64,000 nt of DNA from Pogostemon cablin (GCA_023678885.1 CM042987.1:30962927-31026926); one strand, 5' to 3'. Shown: positions 1-11,158, counted from the stretch's first letter. A program made the numbers and translations. Notes: generated by a model not told the origin, from the letters alone.

Positions 1-189
1 TTATGTGCGTTTTGCAAAAATACTTAAATGTATGGATTACAATTTTTTCAAAGATGAGGATGCAATAAGAGTAAAATTCGTGATTTTTTTTTCAATTAAC
101 TCATGTTTAATTATAAAAGGTATGTATAAATTAATTAAATTGAAATGTATATAGCTTAGGTTTTTAGGTGTGAGTAGCAGTTACATTTT

Positions 190-1107
190 AACAAAAAAAA
201 AAGGACAAATTATTCGGTGTACCTAGTGCAATGTGCACTCACTTTTAGAAACTTATATCAGAGCTATCTTGATTTTCTATCACCTGATCTGCATGAGGTT
301 TCTAATTCCCTCATTTTTCTGCTAACTGCCTTCCACTTATGGCATTGCTTCTTGAAGTGTCCAAACATATTATAATGAAAGTAATTCTTGCTATCACCAT
401 CATCAGCTGATATACTCTGACCATTATTCTCTTGTTTCTTCTTATCAGCCCTTAATTTCTTGTTGTTTTTGTTCCACTAGCCCTGCTTCTTGGCTACCAA
501 CCCTTCACCAACTACTTGAACATCTGAGTTCTTGTGTAGTTCTTTTAACTTTAAGGCCAATTGAACTTGATCCAAAGTAATTGAATCAGTGCTGTCAAAC
601 AATAAAGTATCCCTTAATCCTTTAAAAGATTTTGGAAGTGCTAATAGAAGGATTAAAGATTTGTCTTCACTCTGCATGGCCACATCAATATTTTCTAGAT
701 CATCTATGATCTTATTGAAATCATCCAACTACCTAATCTACTTTTCTTATGTCATCTTGATGAGTAGAGTTTCTGCTTAATATACAATCCATTGGTCAAG
801 CTCTTCACCATGTAAAGATCCTCCAATTTCTTTCAAACCCCTCTTGATGTGGTCTCCTTGGCTACTTCTCTTAATGCTTTATCACCAAGACACAATATAA
901 TTGCACTACGGGCATTTGATTGTGATTCTTGATTTGTCGTAGATGTAGCTCCATCAGTTGTTGAAGCTTGATTGGCTAGAAGAGGCTTGATTGCATCAGA
1001 CAATCCTTGCTGAATTAAGATTGCCTCCATCTTGATTCTCCACTGGTTGAAGTTTGTCTTCTTCGTGAACTTCTAGATGTCGAATTTTGTTGTAACCATG
1101 ATCACCT
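190..1107 (-). pseudogene. Ty1/Copia gag fragment, broken
   Basis: Minus-strand remnant of a Copia-type gag (retrotransposon gag / UBN2 family). In order it shows the N-terminal gag block with an NQWRIKMEAIL motif, a conserved DKALREVAKETT-like stretch near 850-1030, a middle block with LPKSFKGLRDTLLF near 477-728, and a zinc knuckle near 341-385 whose first cysteines are partly lost (YFHYNMFGHFKKQC in place of CX2CX4HX4C). It is interrupted by stops, including TAG just upstream of the first block, and by frameshifts. No protease, integrase or RT follows before the left edge, so it is a fragment or runs out of the window. It ends where the CACTA-like element begins at 1198. The Copia gag assignment is firm; the lineage is not. 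Confidence 0.75.
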
Positions 1108-1209
1108 TCTTCAATCAATTGTCTGTGACTTGCTTTCCAACAGACGGCGCCAATTTTCATGAAACTCAATGCAAGATCCTGAAAAACTCTCAAGAACCAC
1201 TACACCAAA

Positions 1210-1704
1210 ACGCTGATAGACATCGATTTTTAACCGATGTCTATTTCACCAAACAGCCGATGTTGAAGCCCCCAATATTAAAAGTGGACGCTGATAGACA
1301 TCGATTTTTAACCGATGTCTTTTTCCTTATATAGACATCGGTTACACCCTTTAACATCGATTATCCACCGATGTCTTTCCGTTGAAAGACATCAGTTGGC
1401 ATACATAGACATCGTTTTTCACCGATGTCTTTCCTTGGAAAGACATCGGCTCCAACCAAGAGACATTGTTTATCAACTGATGTCTTTCCAAGAAAAGACA
1501 TCGATTTCAACAAAAAAACATCGTTTATGAACTGACGTCTTTCCGAGAAAAGACATTGGTTGCTAATAAAACACATCATTTATAAACCGATGTCTGTGGA
1601 AGAATAGACATCGGTTGAGACCAAAAGATATCGTTTTTCCCTCGATGTCTTTCCGAGTATAGACATCAGTTCTACACCAATAGCATCAGTTCTCACATGT
1701 CGTC

Positions 1705-1706
<2 letters not shown>
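1210..1706. repeat. CACTA left subterminal repeat array
   Basis: About a dozen degenerate copies of AGACATCGGTT and its complement AACCGATGTCT. Many sit as head-to-head pairs around a short T-rich spacer, so each pair can fold as a hairpin. They match the array at the right end of the same element. Confidence 0.8.

Positions 1707-1707
<1 letters not shown>

Positions 1708-1742
<35 letters not shown>
1708..1742. repeat. (AT)n microsatellite
   Basis: About 35 bp of uninterrupted AT dinucleotides followed by a T run, immediately inside the left subterminal array. Confidence 0.9.
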
Positions 1743-1756
<14 letters not shown>

Positions 1757-2183
1757 CACAAAAATTATATTATTATTAAAATAACATTAAATGCAAATAT
1801 GCAATGTAACTCAAAACTTACTAATTATTTACAAAATTTTCAAATATCTACACACAAAATCATCCTATAAATCTAAACACAACATTAAATACAATTATAC
1901 TATATAACTCAAAACTTATGAATTTTTTACAAGAATTTCTAATATTTGATTTCAAATACATAGAAAATCATCCTCTAAATCTAAAAGTACGAGAATACCC
2001 TAACTAATTAAATCCAAAAACTTCATTTTACTTGAGGGCTCTGGCAACTTTTCAGGCGCAAGCTTCCCCAATGCATGTTGACATCGCAATACCCTAATAT
2101 AAAGCATAAGGTTCATACATATTAATTGAACAAAATAGCAAATAAAAGAAAATTTCCAAGCAAAAAAGAGAAACTATAAGTAC

Positions 2184-2258
2184 CTTGGAAGAGCCAGTAT
2201 CCTTCTTTGAATGCAAAATCATTTGGAATAAGCCCAAAGAACCAATTTCCCAAACAAA
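2184..2258 (-). other. Exon-like segment in CACTA interior
   Basis: On the minus strand a pyrimidine-rich stretch ending in TGCAG precedes 2258 and a GTACTT donor follows 2184. The segment between is exactly 75 nt and open in one frame, encoding FVWEIGSLGLFQMILHSKKD and five more residues. A further acceptor-like site (TATTAG) lies near 2095 and is followed by a coding-like stretch to about 2000. I do not recognise the protein. A captured host exon is the simplest reading; chance splice-like signals in AT-rich DNA are the alternative. Confidence 0.35.
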
Positions 2259-2863
2259 CTGCATTGAACCAAAGAATTAAAATGCCTCAACATCCATACT
2301 CATGTAAGAGGAAGTATATTGACAACAGTAATTATACTTGCAAAAAATGCAGAAGTGTCAGTATCAGGAACAATTACCAAGCCATAGCAAAGTTTATAAT
2401 AATGATCTAGCTAAACAAACTTCATAACCCAAATGAGGCAGATTTCACATATAAAGAGGTTGGTTAATTTGAGTCTCTTAATGCAATTCAATAAACTATT
2501 CAAACAACTAATTCACATCATAACTGGAAGGTCATTAATTGTAGTCATTAAATTTTCTAATAGAAGAAAATCCTCCAAATGAACAGATTATGAAGAGAGG
2601 AAATAAATTCAAAAGCAAGGTAATTTGCTGTGTTGTAAAAAAGATCAAGAATTTACGTTTCATTAAGCCTAAACAGATAAGCCCCACTCATACAACACTT
2701 CTAAGATGGATCAAGATATAACATGTACATAATAGAACTAATATTTTTTCTATGCGCAAAACTGTGCAGTTGTATCCCTCTAATGCTTCACTAACAACCG
2801 GAGAAAAGGTGTGATCGTTAATAGATCTTTGTTTTGCTTTTGGCCCAAATACCTATAAAGAAA

Positions 2864-3674
2864 CACTACTAGAAAATAGCATATCACTACACTAATTTTG
2901 ATACATTTTATTTGAAATGTCTTAATAGCTATTTTTTTAATACATTAATTCTATAACTATACTATTATAATATCTATTAATAAACTATTCATATAAATAT
3001 ATTATTAAAACTCTTTTAACTACACTATTATAATATCTATTAATACATTATCAAGCAAATGCATTAATATAACCTAAAAAATACATTACTGACAAGTGTT
3101 TTGATAATTTTTTTAAATTTACAATTACTAATACTTTTATTAATGCTTTTATTTATAATATTACATTTTAAAAAAAGTTGTAAACATATAAAATAATATA
3201 ATAGATATGTATAATTTTATTTAATGAATTTGATTTATATTATATAATAGTAGTAATAATAATAAGTTATTGAAATAAAATAAATTTTTATTAATAATAA
3301 AAATTGAATGAACTATAATTATATTAATTAAATTAAGCATACATACGAATATTTTTAAAAAATTCAATAAATATACATTTAGCTCAATTGACTACAAATC
3401 TATAAAAATGATTCAGGTTCCTTTATCACACCAAGTTCGAATCATGTGGAAACAAATCAATTTATTTATTTTTCATTTATTTTATTAAATTAGTTAATTT
3501 TTTTAATAATTATAATAATTATAATTATAATTATTAAATTTGTCTTTAACTAAAAGTGTATTGATAGATTATGGCCTATTAATTAATACATTAGAATAGA
3601 AGATAGTTTATAGAAATGTCATCATATTAAATGTATTATCAACAATTTTAACACTACTCATTTTTCTAGTAGTG
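2864..3674. mobile_element. CACTA-type MITE, 811 bp
   Basis: Perfect 13-bp terminal inverted repeats, CACTACTAGAAAA at 2864 and TTTTCTAGTAGTG ending at 3674. A 3-bp target-site duplication AAA stands at 2861-2863 and 3675-3677, as expected for CACTA elements. The interior is very AT-rich, with repeated short TATTAATA-type words and no ORF. It sits inside the larger CACTA-like element, so it is the later insertion. Confidence 0.85.
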
Positions 3675-3763
3675 AAAATTTTCATGGCATAAGAATTTCT
3701 GCAATATCAAATAAAGTTCAAATTGTACAATCACAGTCAAGAGGCTGAAATAAGAAAATATAC

Positions 3764-3894
3764 CTTATCAAACGTGAAGACTTTATCCATTAGCTTTGCT
3801 TGCAACAGTTTAAGAAACAGTTGCTTCTTTTTTGCTATCATTACATGATATCACCTTGGGAGTGTTCAACCTCTGTTCATCTTCAGCTAATGGC
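3764..3894 (-). other. Exon-like segment in CACTA interior
   Basis: The minus-strand acceptor CTTTAG sits just before 3894 and the donor AAG|GTATAT just after 3764, giving a 131-nt segment. One frame is open for about 30 codons (PLAEDEQRLNTPKVISCNDS and onward) and then ends in a stop. It could be a captured host exon or part of a non-coding transcript. The protein is not recognised. Confidence 0.3.
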
Positions 3895-3900
3895 CTAAAG

Positions 3901-6400
3901 GAAAATCACATATTATTCTCAAGATAGTACTGTGAAAACTTATGTTGATAATAAAAGGGTAAATTGCTGTCAGACTATTCCTTGATAGCAACATAAGCAA
4001 GATACTAGTAACAACATAAGTAAGATACTATTCCTTGGATTGAGGGGGACAGTATGGTAAGGTAGGGTAGGGAAGAGTGAGGAGGGGGTTTCAGAGACCA
4101 ATTTCCAGAAAACAAAAAATCAGCCAAGGCTTCCATTGCACACATCAAACCAACTGTTATACTTAAAAGTTAAAACAGCAAGGCCCCAGTAAACAACAAC
4201 TAAGTAAGATTTTCTAACAACATCAAATTCAGCAACAATAACAACCAAGTCAGAAAATAAATAGGAAGACACCAGTAAAAGAAGCAGAACCCCAAAAACT
4301 CAAGAACCAACATGGCTAATCAACATAATACAAGTAGATTACTCACAATTTAAATAAGTACCAACAAGAAGATAAATTTCAAGCACAACAGAAAACACAG
4401 TTACAATACAATAGAAGCAAATCGAACCACAACCAGAAAATATTCAGAGTCAGGCACAACAAAGTTCACCATAAAAACCATCAACAACAAGAAAGGATCA
4501 CCTAAGACAGAAATCAAACAAGGACGGTTCCAGCTAAAGAAGCAGAAATCCTTTTCACAATAAAAGAAGATAGACACACAATTAACTAACACAAAAAAAA
4601 AAAACAATCCAACCAAAACAGTAAACAAGGCATGCATACCTTTCTCTAATATAGTTCACAATATATGTGTAAATATAACCAAATGCACAGCAAGCAAGGT
4701 CTGGGTTGTTAGACCCAAACCATTTCAGACCATGAAAAAATCAAGTGACAGCCTGATTCTCTTGAGAATAGAAAATCTCTCTGTTACTCAAATCTACTCA
4801 ACTATGTTTATGAAACAAAAATTTGAAATTATAAAAATGAAAGATAACAAGATAAGAATAAACACATGAGAAATGGAACTTTTGGGATCAAAAAGTCAAA
4901 GGCATGGTGCATAATCTTGTGCTCAACGCCCCACCCCAACACACACAAAAAATTATTAAAAATCTAGCGTCCAACGCCACACCCCAACACACACACAAAA
5001 ATGATTAAAAATCTTGGGTGTTTTCCATAGAATTGGGCATTTTCTGATGAGAAAGATTTCATACGCGGTGATATTGAAATGAATTTTTCATCCATCTTTT
5101 TTTTAATCAGAAAAAGTGGTCTCTCTTTGCTCAATCCTCTTACCAGAAATGTTCGGCATGAACTTTACAAACTGCATGGAATGAACTTTACAAATCTCTG
5201 ATTTTCTGAAAAAGGCAATAAGTACACAATATTTAATCTATTGAACATTACTAGACAGAAGTTGAGGATACTTGAGAAAAAGAATGAAACCAAGAGCATA
5301 AAATCAAATATCTGGACTTCAGGTACTTAAAAAATCTTTAATAACTCAACAAACTGCTAACACCATAATATCTTTTTGGACCTTGAAGAGCCATGATATC
5401 AGCTAAAAACTTTCCAAACAACAGCGCATATCTTATTATCATAAATTCTCATGTTAATGATATACCTATTGTATAACCAAACGCCCCTATCCACTCTTTT
5501 AGAAGAGATGGCATTACCAATGAAATAAATAGGAACCATTTTAGCATATTATTTCCACTGAATTTTCAATAAATTCACATAACGAAGAAACATAGCACCA
5601 ATTTCAGTAAATAAATTACTCATTGTCTAATCCTCTTTAATAAGTATAAAATAGTAGAATAATAATAATGAAAATGAATAATCATAAATATAAGTCATGA
5701 GCAAAGCACACGCAACAGAGAAACATAATGGCAACCAAAGACAACCAAGCTCAAAGCAAAGAGAGATTTCAAGTATCAAGTTTCTATGATTCTTTTATAG
5801 GCATCGAGTGTTGTTTAGGAACTAGCGCATATCATATAAACAGAAATTGATGGATCATGGATGAACCACAAAACAAGCAAAATAACAAAGCTAAAGCCAT
5901 CATCATTTAGAAAGAAAAAGAATATTATTAATTGTGTTTTTCGATTTTGTTTATGCCTAATGATCCCTCCAAAGGCATGAAATACAGTAGTCACACAATC
6001 AGAAGCTACAACAACAACCATCTCCTACACATATCTACACATCAAGGAGAGGTTGAAAAGAAATATATTTTTTTGAAAAAGTTTTAGTTGAGTTATTCAG
6101 CTTTCTGATAAGTCAATACAAAATACAAGAAGAATCAAGGCCTCATATACATAATCGGACGATTATGCTAACTTCCAAGAAACAACGAGAATTCAGCAGC
6201 TGGCAACCGAAATTAACATTTTCAAAAATTAAATTGCTTTAAAAATCGCAAAAAGAGTTAACCAGCCTCTAAATCCATAAACAACGTGTAATTAATTTCC
6301 AGAAAAGCATGGGTAAATTTCAGCCAAAAAATAATATAAGAAAAGAAATGGGAAATCATTTCCCAGATCTATGATAATTGAAAATAGTCTGCGAAATAAC
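3901..6400. other. AT-rich CACTA interior, no gene seen
   Basis: About 2.5 kb of AT-rich sequence with only short, unsupported ORFs and no transposase motifs. A short imperfect duplication (ACGCCACACCCCAACACACACA) occurs near 4928 and 4972. This may be intron-like sequence between the exon-like segments of the element. Confidence 0.5.
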
Positions 6401-6408
6401 CACATTAC

Positions 6409-6600
6409 CGCAGTTCATGGGAATTTGAGACGATGGTGGCGAAAACGGTGAAAATAGATGGGGATTAACTGTCGGAGGCATTCAACTGCTTGAACCCTAG
6501 ACGCTCGAGACCGATTGAAACTGATTGAATCTTCCGATGACTCATCCTTGCTCAACCAGAGGATAGTGGTTCGATTTGCACGGCTTGCAGTCGAATTCTG
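6409..6600 (-). other. First-exon-like segment with donor site
   Basis: Read on the minus strand, a moderately GC-richer block ends at CTGCG|GTAATG, a good donor context. It contains several GTTTCAATC-like and CGCCACC words that resemble a plant 5'UTR or first exon rather than transposon sequence. No clear start codon context or protein could be assigned. Confidence 0.3.
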
Positions 6601-6789
6601 TCCCGGGAAACGACTGATTAGAGAAGATAGGGTACGTCTGGTTCTAGGGCAAAAACTAAGAAGACATGATTTTTTTAAGTGTTTAATTAATTAATTTAAC
6701 TTTTATCTTTTCACTAAACTAGTAAAAGAATTAATAATTAATAATTTATATAAAAAAAATAGAAATAAATATTCTGAAAGATATCAGGT

Positions 6790-7108
6790 AATAGAGATCG
6801 GTTGTGAGACCACCGATGTTTATCTGCGATTTTAAAAAAAAAATCAACAATAGACATCAGGAGAAAAGACATCGGTTCTTCAAACCGATGTCTTTCAGTG
6901 CCTTATTTTTTTGTAATTAGATAGACATCGGTTTTTACTAACCGATGTCTATCAGCGCACATTCAATGGAAATCGATGTCTATCAGCGTATTTTTATGCT
7001 GATAGACATCGGTTATATAAAAGACATCGGTTTTTAATGAATAGACATCATATTTTATGAAAAATCGATGTCTATCATGTGATGTCTATTAGCATTTTTG
7101 GTGTAGCC
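6790..7108. repeat. CACTA right subterminal repeat array
   Basis: At least seven copies of the ACATCGGTT / AACCGATGT motif in both orientations, close to the right terminus GGTGTAG. It mirrors the array at 1210-1706 and supports pairing of these two ends as one element. Confidence 0.8.
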
Positions 7109-7394
7109 CTTACTTTAAATCTATGACGGACAAAAGCCGTCACAATTTTAAAAAAACTTAATTTTAAATTTTGTGACGACTTTAAGGACGTCACAAATCA
7201 TGGCCGTCAGCAAAAGCCATTACTAATTCGCACGATGACCAAATATCTCAACGGTCGCCTAAAAGCCGTCATAAATTCAAAAAGTGGTCACTAAAGTCGT
7301 CACAATTGTGACGATATTGTGACCGTCATAAAAAGCCACGTGTTAAAAGGACAATTATATTATTATAATTTACAGTGTATTTTTTTTCTAGTAA
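7109..7394. mobile_element. Relic end of a second CACTA family
   Basis: A cluster of GCCGTCA / TGACGGC motifs in both orientations ends in ACAGTGTATTTTTTTTCTAGTA, close to a CACTA terminus (TTTTCTAGTAGTG). The other end is not found. It appears to be a truncated subterminal region abutting the first CACTA element. Confidence 0.5.
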
Positions 7395-7874
7395 TTCATG
7401 TCATAGACTTTAAAATATAAATTCATTTATTTTTCCAACCCAAAACAATATTTTGTTACCAATTCCATCCCATAACTTTGTAAAATCACTAATTCAGTCA
7501 TATCTTATAGAATTAAAAAAAATCGAATTTTTTAAAGTAAAAATAACCATTTTGGTGAAATTAAGTTATAAAACTTTCTCAAAAATTAAGTTTTTTTGAA
7601 CTATTTTGAAAAAAATAAATTTGTATGAGACTATTTTGATTTTAAACTCAATTACCACATATCATAAAAAATCAAGACTACATACATTGTAATTTTTGGA
7701 TATTTTTATACCCACATTTATTTATGATAATTATTTTCCTATATAAAAAAAATTGATTTATAATAATTATTTTTACTTATAAAAAATATCAAGATTACAA
7801 ATTAAAGAAAAGGGTTAAATTTCAATTAACCCTTTTGGATTTAACAATTTTTTTATACCCTATTTTTACTAATA
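7395..7874. other. AT-rich intergenic, nothing recognised
   Basis: No ORF, repeat array or terminal structure seen. It is the sequence into which the downstream MULE inserted. Confidence 0.6.
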
Positions 7875-7883
7875 AATTTTAAT

Positions 7884-8091
7884 GGGTTAATTACACTAAA
7901 AATTCTATTCTTTTCACGGTTTGCGGATTAGTACAAACTTTTCAATATTTACAAATAAGTTCTCGACCTTAAGTCTGTTTCACAAATCAAACCATCGGAC
8001 AGCTAGGGCTTGCCCGGATGCTGACATGGCTCTGTTTCTGCGTCCACCTGGCAAATAAATAAATAACGTAAGAGTTGTCATTTTTTATCAA
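7884..8091 (+). repeat. MULE left terminal inverted repeat
   Basis: Pairs over its length with 10949-11158. Shared blocks include GGCTCTGTTTCTGCGTCCAC and AACGTAAGAGTTGTCATTTT. Confidence 0.9.
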
Positions 8092-8293
8092 AATGAGTCA
8101 AAGTTTGAAAAAGTAATATTAATAAATAGCTAAAATTAATTATAAGAAATATATACATTTAAATACAATATTACTAAAAAAAATTAAAAATTCATTCCGT
8201 TCATCTTTCTCTGTTCATCTTCTCCGACGTCTGATAAAATAAAACTTAAGGATTCGGTTTAGTTCATCTTTATCGGAGTATATATTCTATTGA

Positions 8294-8719
8294 ATGTACA
8301 ATTTTTTTCATCTTTTCTGGATTTCGTTTGTCTCATCTCCACCAAAAAACCATCTTGTTCAAATACTATCAAATCCAATAATCAATCCTAAACTATTCAA
8401 GAACTCAAATTTCGAATTTAGTTTTTCACATAATTATGCATATCAATTTCCCAGATTTTATAAACATACAAATTTTTTAAAGCAAGTAAATCAGGCCATT
8501 CATTTTCGAGATTTATCAAAATTGGGCCATTTTTTTTCCATTGATGAAGGTAGTGTTACAGGTGATAAATCTTCGTCTCCGGAGGGGGAGGGTTCGACGG
8601 AGACGGATCAGTCTGATGTCATCCTCAAGTTCATAAACCAGATTCCTGTGGAAGAGAAGGATCTGGAGAAAAGCAATGTATGTTCTTCGTCCTCTACCAT
8701 CAATCCCGACTGTCTATAG
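8294..8719 (+). CDS. ORF inside MULE, possible captured gene fragment
   Basis: Open frame of 141 codons just inside the left TIR. The first ~85 residues are rich in F, N, H, S and K; the remainder is acidic and serine-rich (GDKSSSPEGEGSTETDQSD) followed by a hydrophilic segment. The N-terminal part could be an organelle-targeting type sequence, but that is inference. Beyond the LTR element at 8776-10756 the same strand carries another coding-like stretch (VVDYLVEEIKDANK, about 10785-10828) in a different frame, so the source gene fragment may have been broken by that insertion. The protein family is not recognised; a chance ORF is possible. Confidence 0.35.
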   Translation: MYNFFHLFWISFVSSPPKNHLVQILSNPIINPKLFKNSNFEFSFSHNYAYQFPRFYKHTNFLKQVNQAIHFRDLSKLGHFFSIDEGSVTGDKSSSPEGEGSTETDQSDVILKFINQIPVEEKDLEKSNVCSSSSTINPDCL

Positions 8720-8775
8720 CCCAGAGATCTCCTCGTCAGGCCCGCTTTGAGCCGAGAAGAATTGGGGTAGGGAAG

Positions 8776-9236
8776 TGTTGGTTTTGTCAAAATAAAACCA
8801 AATTTGTTTTTGTCCCACATCGGGTGGGAGAGCAAAGGGAAAGGAACTCCTTATACTATTTAAGGAGGTCATTAGTTTTGATATTAAGTGCACCAATCAA
8901 GTACACTTTAATCTTTGTATTTGATTCTAGTTAAAATTCCTTTCTTTGATTCTTCATTGTAAGAATGAGAAGAAATGTGTGGATTAGTCAAAGGTTTGTA
9001 AGAGTGTAGGGATTGGGGTCGGGAGAGTGTGACTGTAAAAATTTTTCACATAGTGGTATTTTCTCGGTCCGTGGTTTTTCTCCGGTTTTGGAGTTTTCCA
9101 CGTAAATTCTTGTGTTGTACTTTTTATGTTCTTCTTCTCCGGTTTTGGAGTTTTCCACGTAAATTCTTGTATTGTACTTTTTATGTTCTTCTTTATTTGT
9201 CCCTTAGGAACGAATGGGGATCTGCCTATCCCAACA
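8776..9236 (+). repeat. 5' LTR of the non-autonomous element
   Basis: 461 bp, TGTTGG...CCAACA. It contains a tandem duplication of about 54 bp (CTCCGGTTTTGGAGTTTTCC twice, near 9070 and 9138) that the 3' LTR lacks, which explains most of the length difference. Confidence 0.88.
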
Positions 9237-9238
9237 AG

Positions 9239-9250
9239 TGGTATTAGAGC
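9239..9250 (+). other. Primer-binding site, tRNA-iMet type
   Basis: TGGTATTAGAGC two bases after the 5' LTR, one mismatch from the usual TGGTATCAGAGC. Confidence 0.8.
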
Positions 9251-10342
9251 ACGGTTCAGGTGCTTATAAAGTTCTTAGTATGCTCTGTGGTTGCAGCATA
9301 GTCTGACCTTCAACCTCAGAAAAGACTTTATGAGAGGAAGAGGGTTATTCATTAGGCTAAGGATGGCATGAAGAAAGTGGGAAAAGCTAGTGGCACAAGG
9401 GGGTCAGAAGATCAGCCGGATGTGGTGGCATCTACTTCCTTGCGATGAAAGGCGCCGGACTGTGCGACAGTGGCGTGGCAAGGGGTAGGATTTGCGGGAC
9501 AGCAGTTTTTGGCGGAGTTCTTAGACCTGCAGCAATGTGAATTACAGGGACTCTTGGTGGTGGAATTGGCTTAACAGTAGCATGGGCTTTTCCATGGATG
9601 TCGGCTCAAGGAGGTTTGAAAGGAACGGGTTTTCCGGTAATGACTAGTGGCGTGGGGAATCGGCGATTGACCGGAGAAGATGGCGATGTGGTGGCTTGGT
9701 ATCGGGTGGTGCTAAATCAGTAAAGAATAGCGTGGATTCAACCGACAAGTGGGGAAAAGTATCGTGAATTTCGGAGGGTTAAAATCGGCTTCAAGTGACG
9801 ACACTTTCAGTAGGAAAAGGGTTCGGACAAACCTGGTGTAGCTTGGCTGTAAAAGAAAGCGATGTCATGTCGGTACAAATGGGTTTTGCTCAAGGTATAG
9901 CAATGGTGCAGTAATTGCGGTGGAGCAATGGCACAGTAATTGCTTACGGTGGAGCAATGGTGACATTTCTGGTCAAGGAGGAGCTAGTGCGGCAACAGCT
10001 CTGAATATTGAGTTAATATTATTGGGATCCTTATGACATGTTCAGTTGTCATGGAAAATGATGTAATAATATTAGCTGATCCACAGGTTTGCACACATTG
10101 ACATGGCATGAATATGTGTGGTGGAAAGGTATATTGATGGCTGATGGACTTCCAGGGAGACCAAGAGCTAGAAGTTGTACCATAAAGTTTCAGCAGGTAT
10201 TTTTCGATATGTTGCCGCAAGGAAATTCTTAGAATGGTTGATTCTAAATGGTCTACTCATATGGTGGAGTAGGATTATCGAGATTGAGAATGGATTGTCG
10301 GTAAAGACAATGAATCTTCTTTTATTTTGAGAAGGTGAAGAT
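9251..10342 (+). other. Non-coding interior of the LTR element
   Basis: About 1.1 kb, richer in G than its surroundings, with repeated GGTGGAGCAATGG words near 9900-9960. No ORF with retroviral motifs. The origin of the filler sequence is unknown. Confidence 0.6.
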
Positions 10343-10756
10343 TGTTGGTTTTATCAAAATAAAACCAAAGTTGTTTTTGTCCCACATCGGGTGGGAGAGT
10401 AAAGGGGGAGGGACTCCTTATGCGAGTTAAGGAGGTCCCTAGTTTTGATATTAAGTGCACCAATTAATTACACTTTAATCTTTGTATTTGATTCTAGTTA
10501 AAATTTCTTTCTTTAACTCTCCATTGTGAGAATGGGAACAAAGGTGTGGATTAGTCAAAAATTTGTAAGAGTGTAGGGATTGAGATTGGGAGAGAGAAAT
10601 TATGTGTGATTGTAAAAAATTTTCACATAGTGGTATCTTCTCGGTCCGTGATTTTTCTCCAGTTTTGGAAATTTTCACGTAAATTCTTATGTTGTGCTTT
10701 TTATGTTCTTCTTTATTTGTCCCTTAGGAATGAATGGGGATCTGCCTATCCCAACA
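10343..10756 (+). repeat. 3' LTR of the non-autonomous element
   Basis: 414 bp, same ends as the 5' LTR but without the 54-bp duplication. Scattered substitutions relative to the 5' LTR show the insertion is not recent. Confidence 0.88.
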
Positions 10757-10948
10757 GGAAGAAGGTGCCACTGATTGGCAGAAGTGGTTGACTATTTGGT
10801 AGAAGAAATCAAAGATGCCAACAAGTAAATATCCTTCTGTCAAGATCTGGCCAACATCTTTATCTGGTAACTAAAAGTTAGAAAGGATCGAGGAGAGAGG
10901 GGATGAAGAAGAAGACTGTGTGCACCTCTTAATTTCCAATCTTAATAT

Positions 10949-11158
10949 TGATAAAAATGACAACTCTTACGTTTTTTATTTATTTATTTTCCAGGTGGAC
11001 GCAGAAACAGAGCCATGACAGCATCTGGGCAAGCCCCACCTGTCCGGTAACTTGATTTGCAAAACGAGATTAAGGTCGAGAACTTATTTGTAAATATCGA
11101 AAAGTTTGAACTAATTCGCAAACTGCGAAAAGATTAGGACTTTTAGTGTAATTAACCT
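10949..11158 (-). repeat. MULE right terminal inverted repeat
   Basis: Inverted copy of 7884-8091, followed by the TSD AATTTTAAT. Confidence 0.9.

Larger units (their letters stand above)
1198..7108. mobile_element. CACTA-like DNA transposon, non-autonomous
   Basis: The left end reads CACTACACCAAAACGCTGATAGACATCG. The right end is the inverted counterpart, with GGTGTAG closing at about 7108. Both ends carry dense arrays of an 11-14 bp motif (AGACATCGGTT / AACCGATGTCT) in both orientations, which is the arrangement of transposase-binding subterminal repeats in En/Spm-CACTA elements. No transposase ORF is visible in the roughly 5 kb interior, so it should depend on another element. The right terminus lacks the last bases of CACTA (GTAGCCC instead of GTAGTG) and no clean 3-bp TSD is seen, so the right boundary is approximate. 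The interior holds exon-like segments and a nested CACTA MITE. Confidence 0.7.
8776..10756 (+). mobile_element. Non-autonomous LTR retrotransposon (TRIM/LARD-like)
   Basis: Two direct repeats, 8776-9236 (461 bp) and 10343-10756 (414 bp), both begin TGTTGG and end CCAACA. They are flanked by the 5-bp duplication GGAAG (8771-8775, 10757-10761). A primer site TGGTATTAGAGC (initiator tRNA-Met type) lies at 9239-9250, and a purine-rich GAGAAGGTGAAGA tract precedes the right LTR. The 1.1-kb interior has no gag or pol motif, so it must have been mobilised in trans, probably by a Copia element given the LTR ends and primer. It sits inside the MULE. Confidence 0.88.
7884..11158. mobile_element. Mutator-like element (MULE), 3.3 kb with insertion
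   Basis: Inverted repeats of about 208 bp (7884-8091 and 10949-11158) start GGGTTAATTACACTAAAA at the left and AGGTTAATTACACTAAAA at the right. They are flanked by a perfect 9-bp direct repeat AATTTTAAT (7875-7883, 11159-11167). Long TIRs plus a 9-bp TSD are diagnostic of Mutator-like elements. No MURA transposase is present. About 2 kb of the interior is a later LTR-element insertion, so the original MULE was about 1.3 kb and carries an ORF of possible host origin (Pack-MULE-like). Confidence 0.9.

Noticed and set aside
4401..4637. Hydrophobic 78-codon minus-strand ORF resembling a membrane protein
   Set aside because: Phe/Val-rich because it is the complement of A-rich DNA; no start context, no homologous feature.
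7109..7394. Possible CRISPR-like or regulatory array of GCCGTCA motifs
   Set aside because: Irregular spacing, both orientations and a CACTA-type terminus next to it indicate transposon subterminal repeats.
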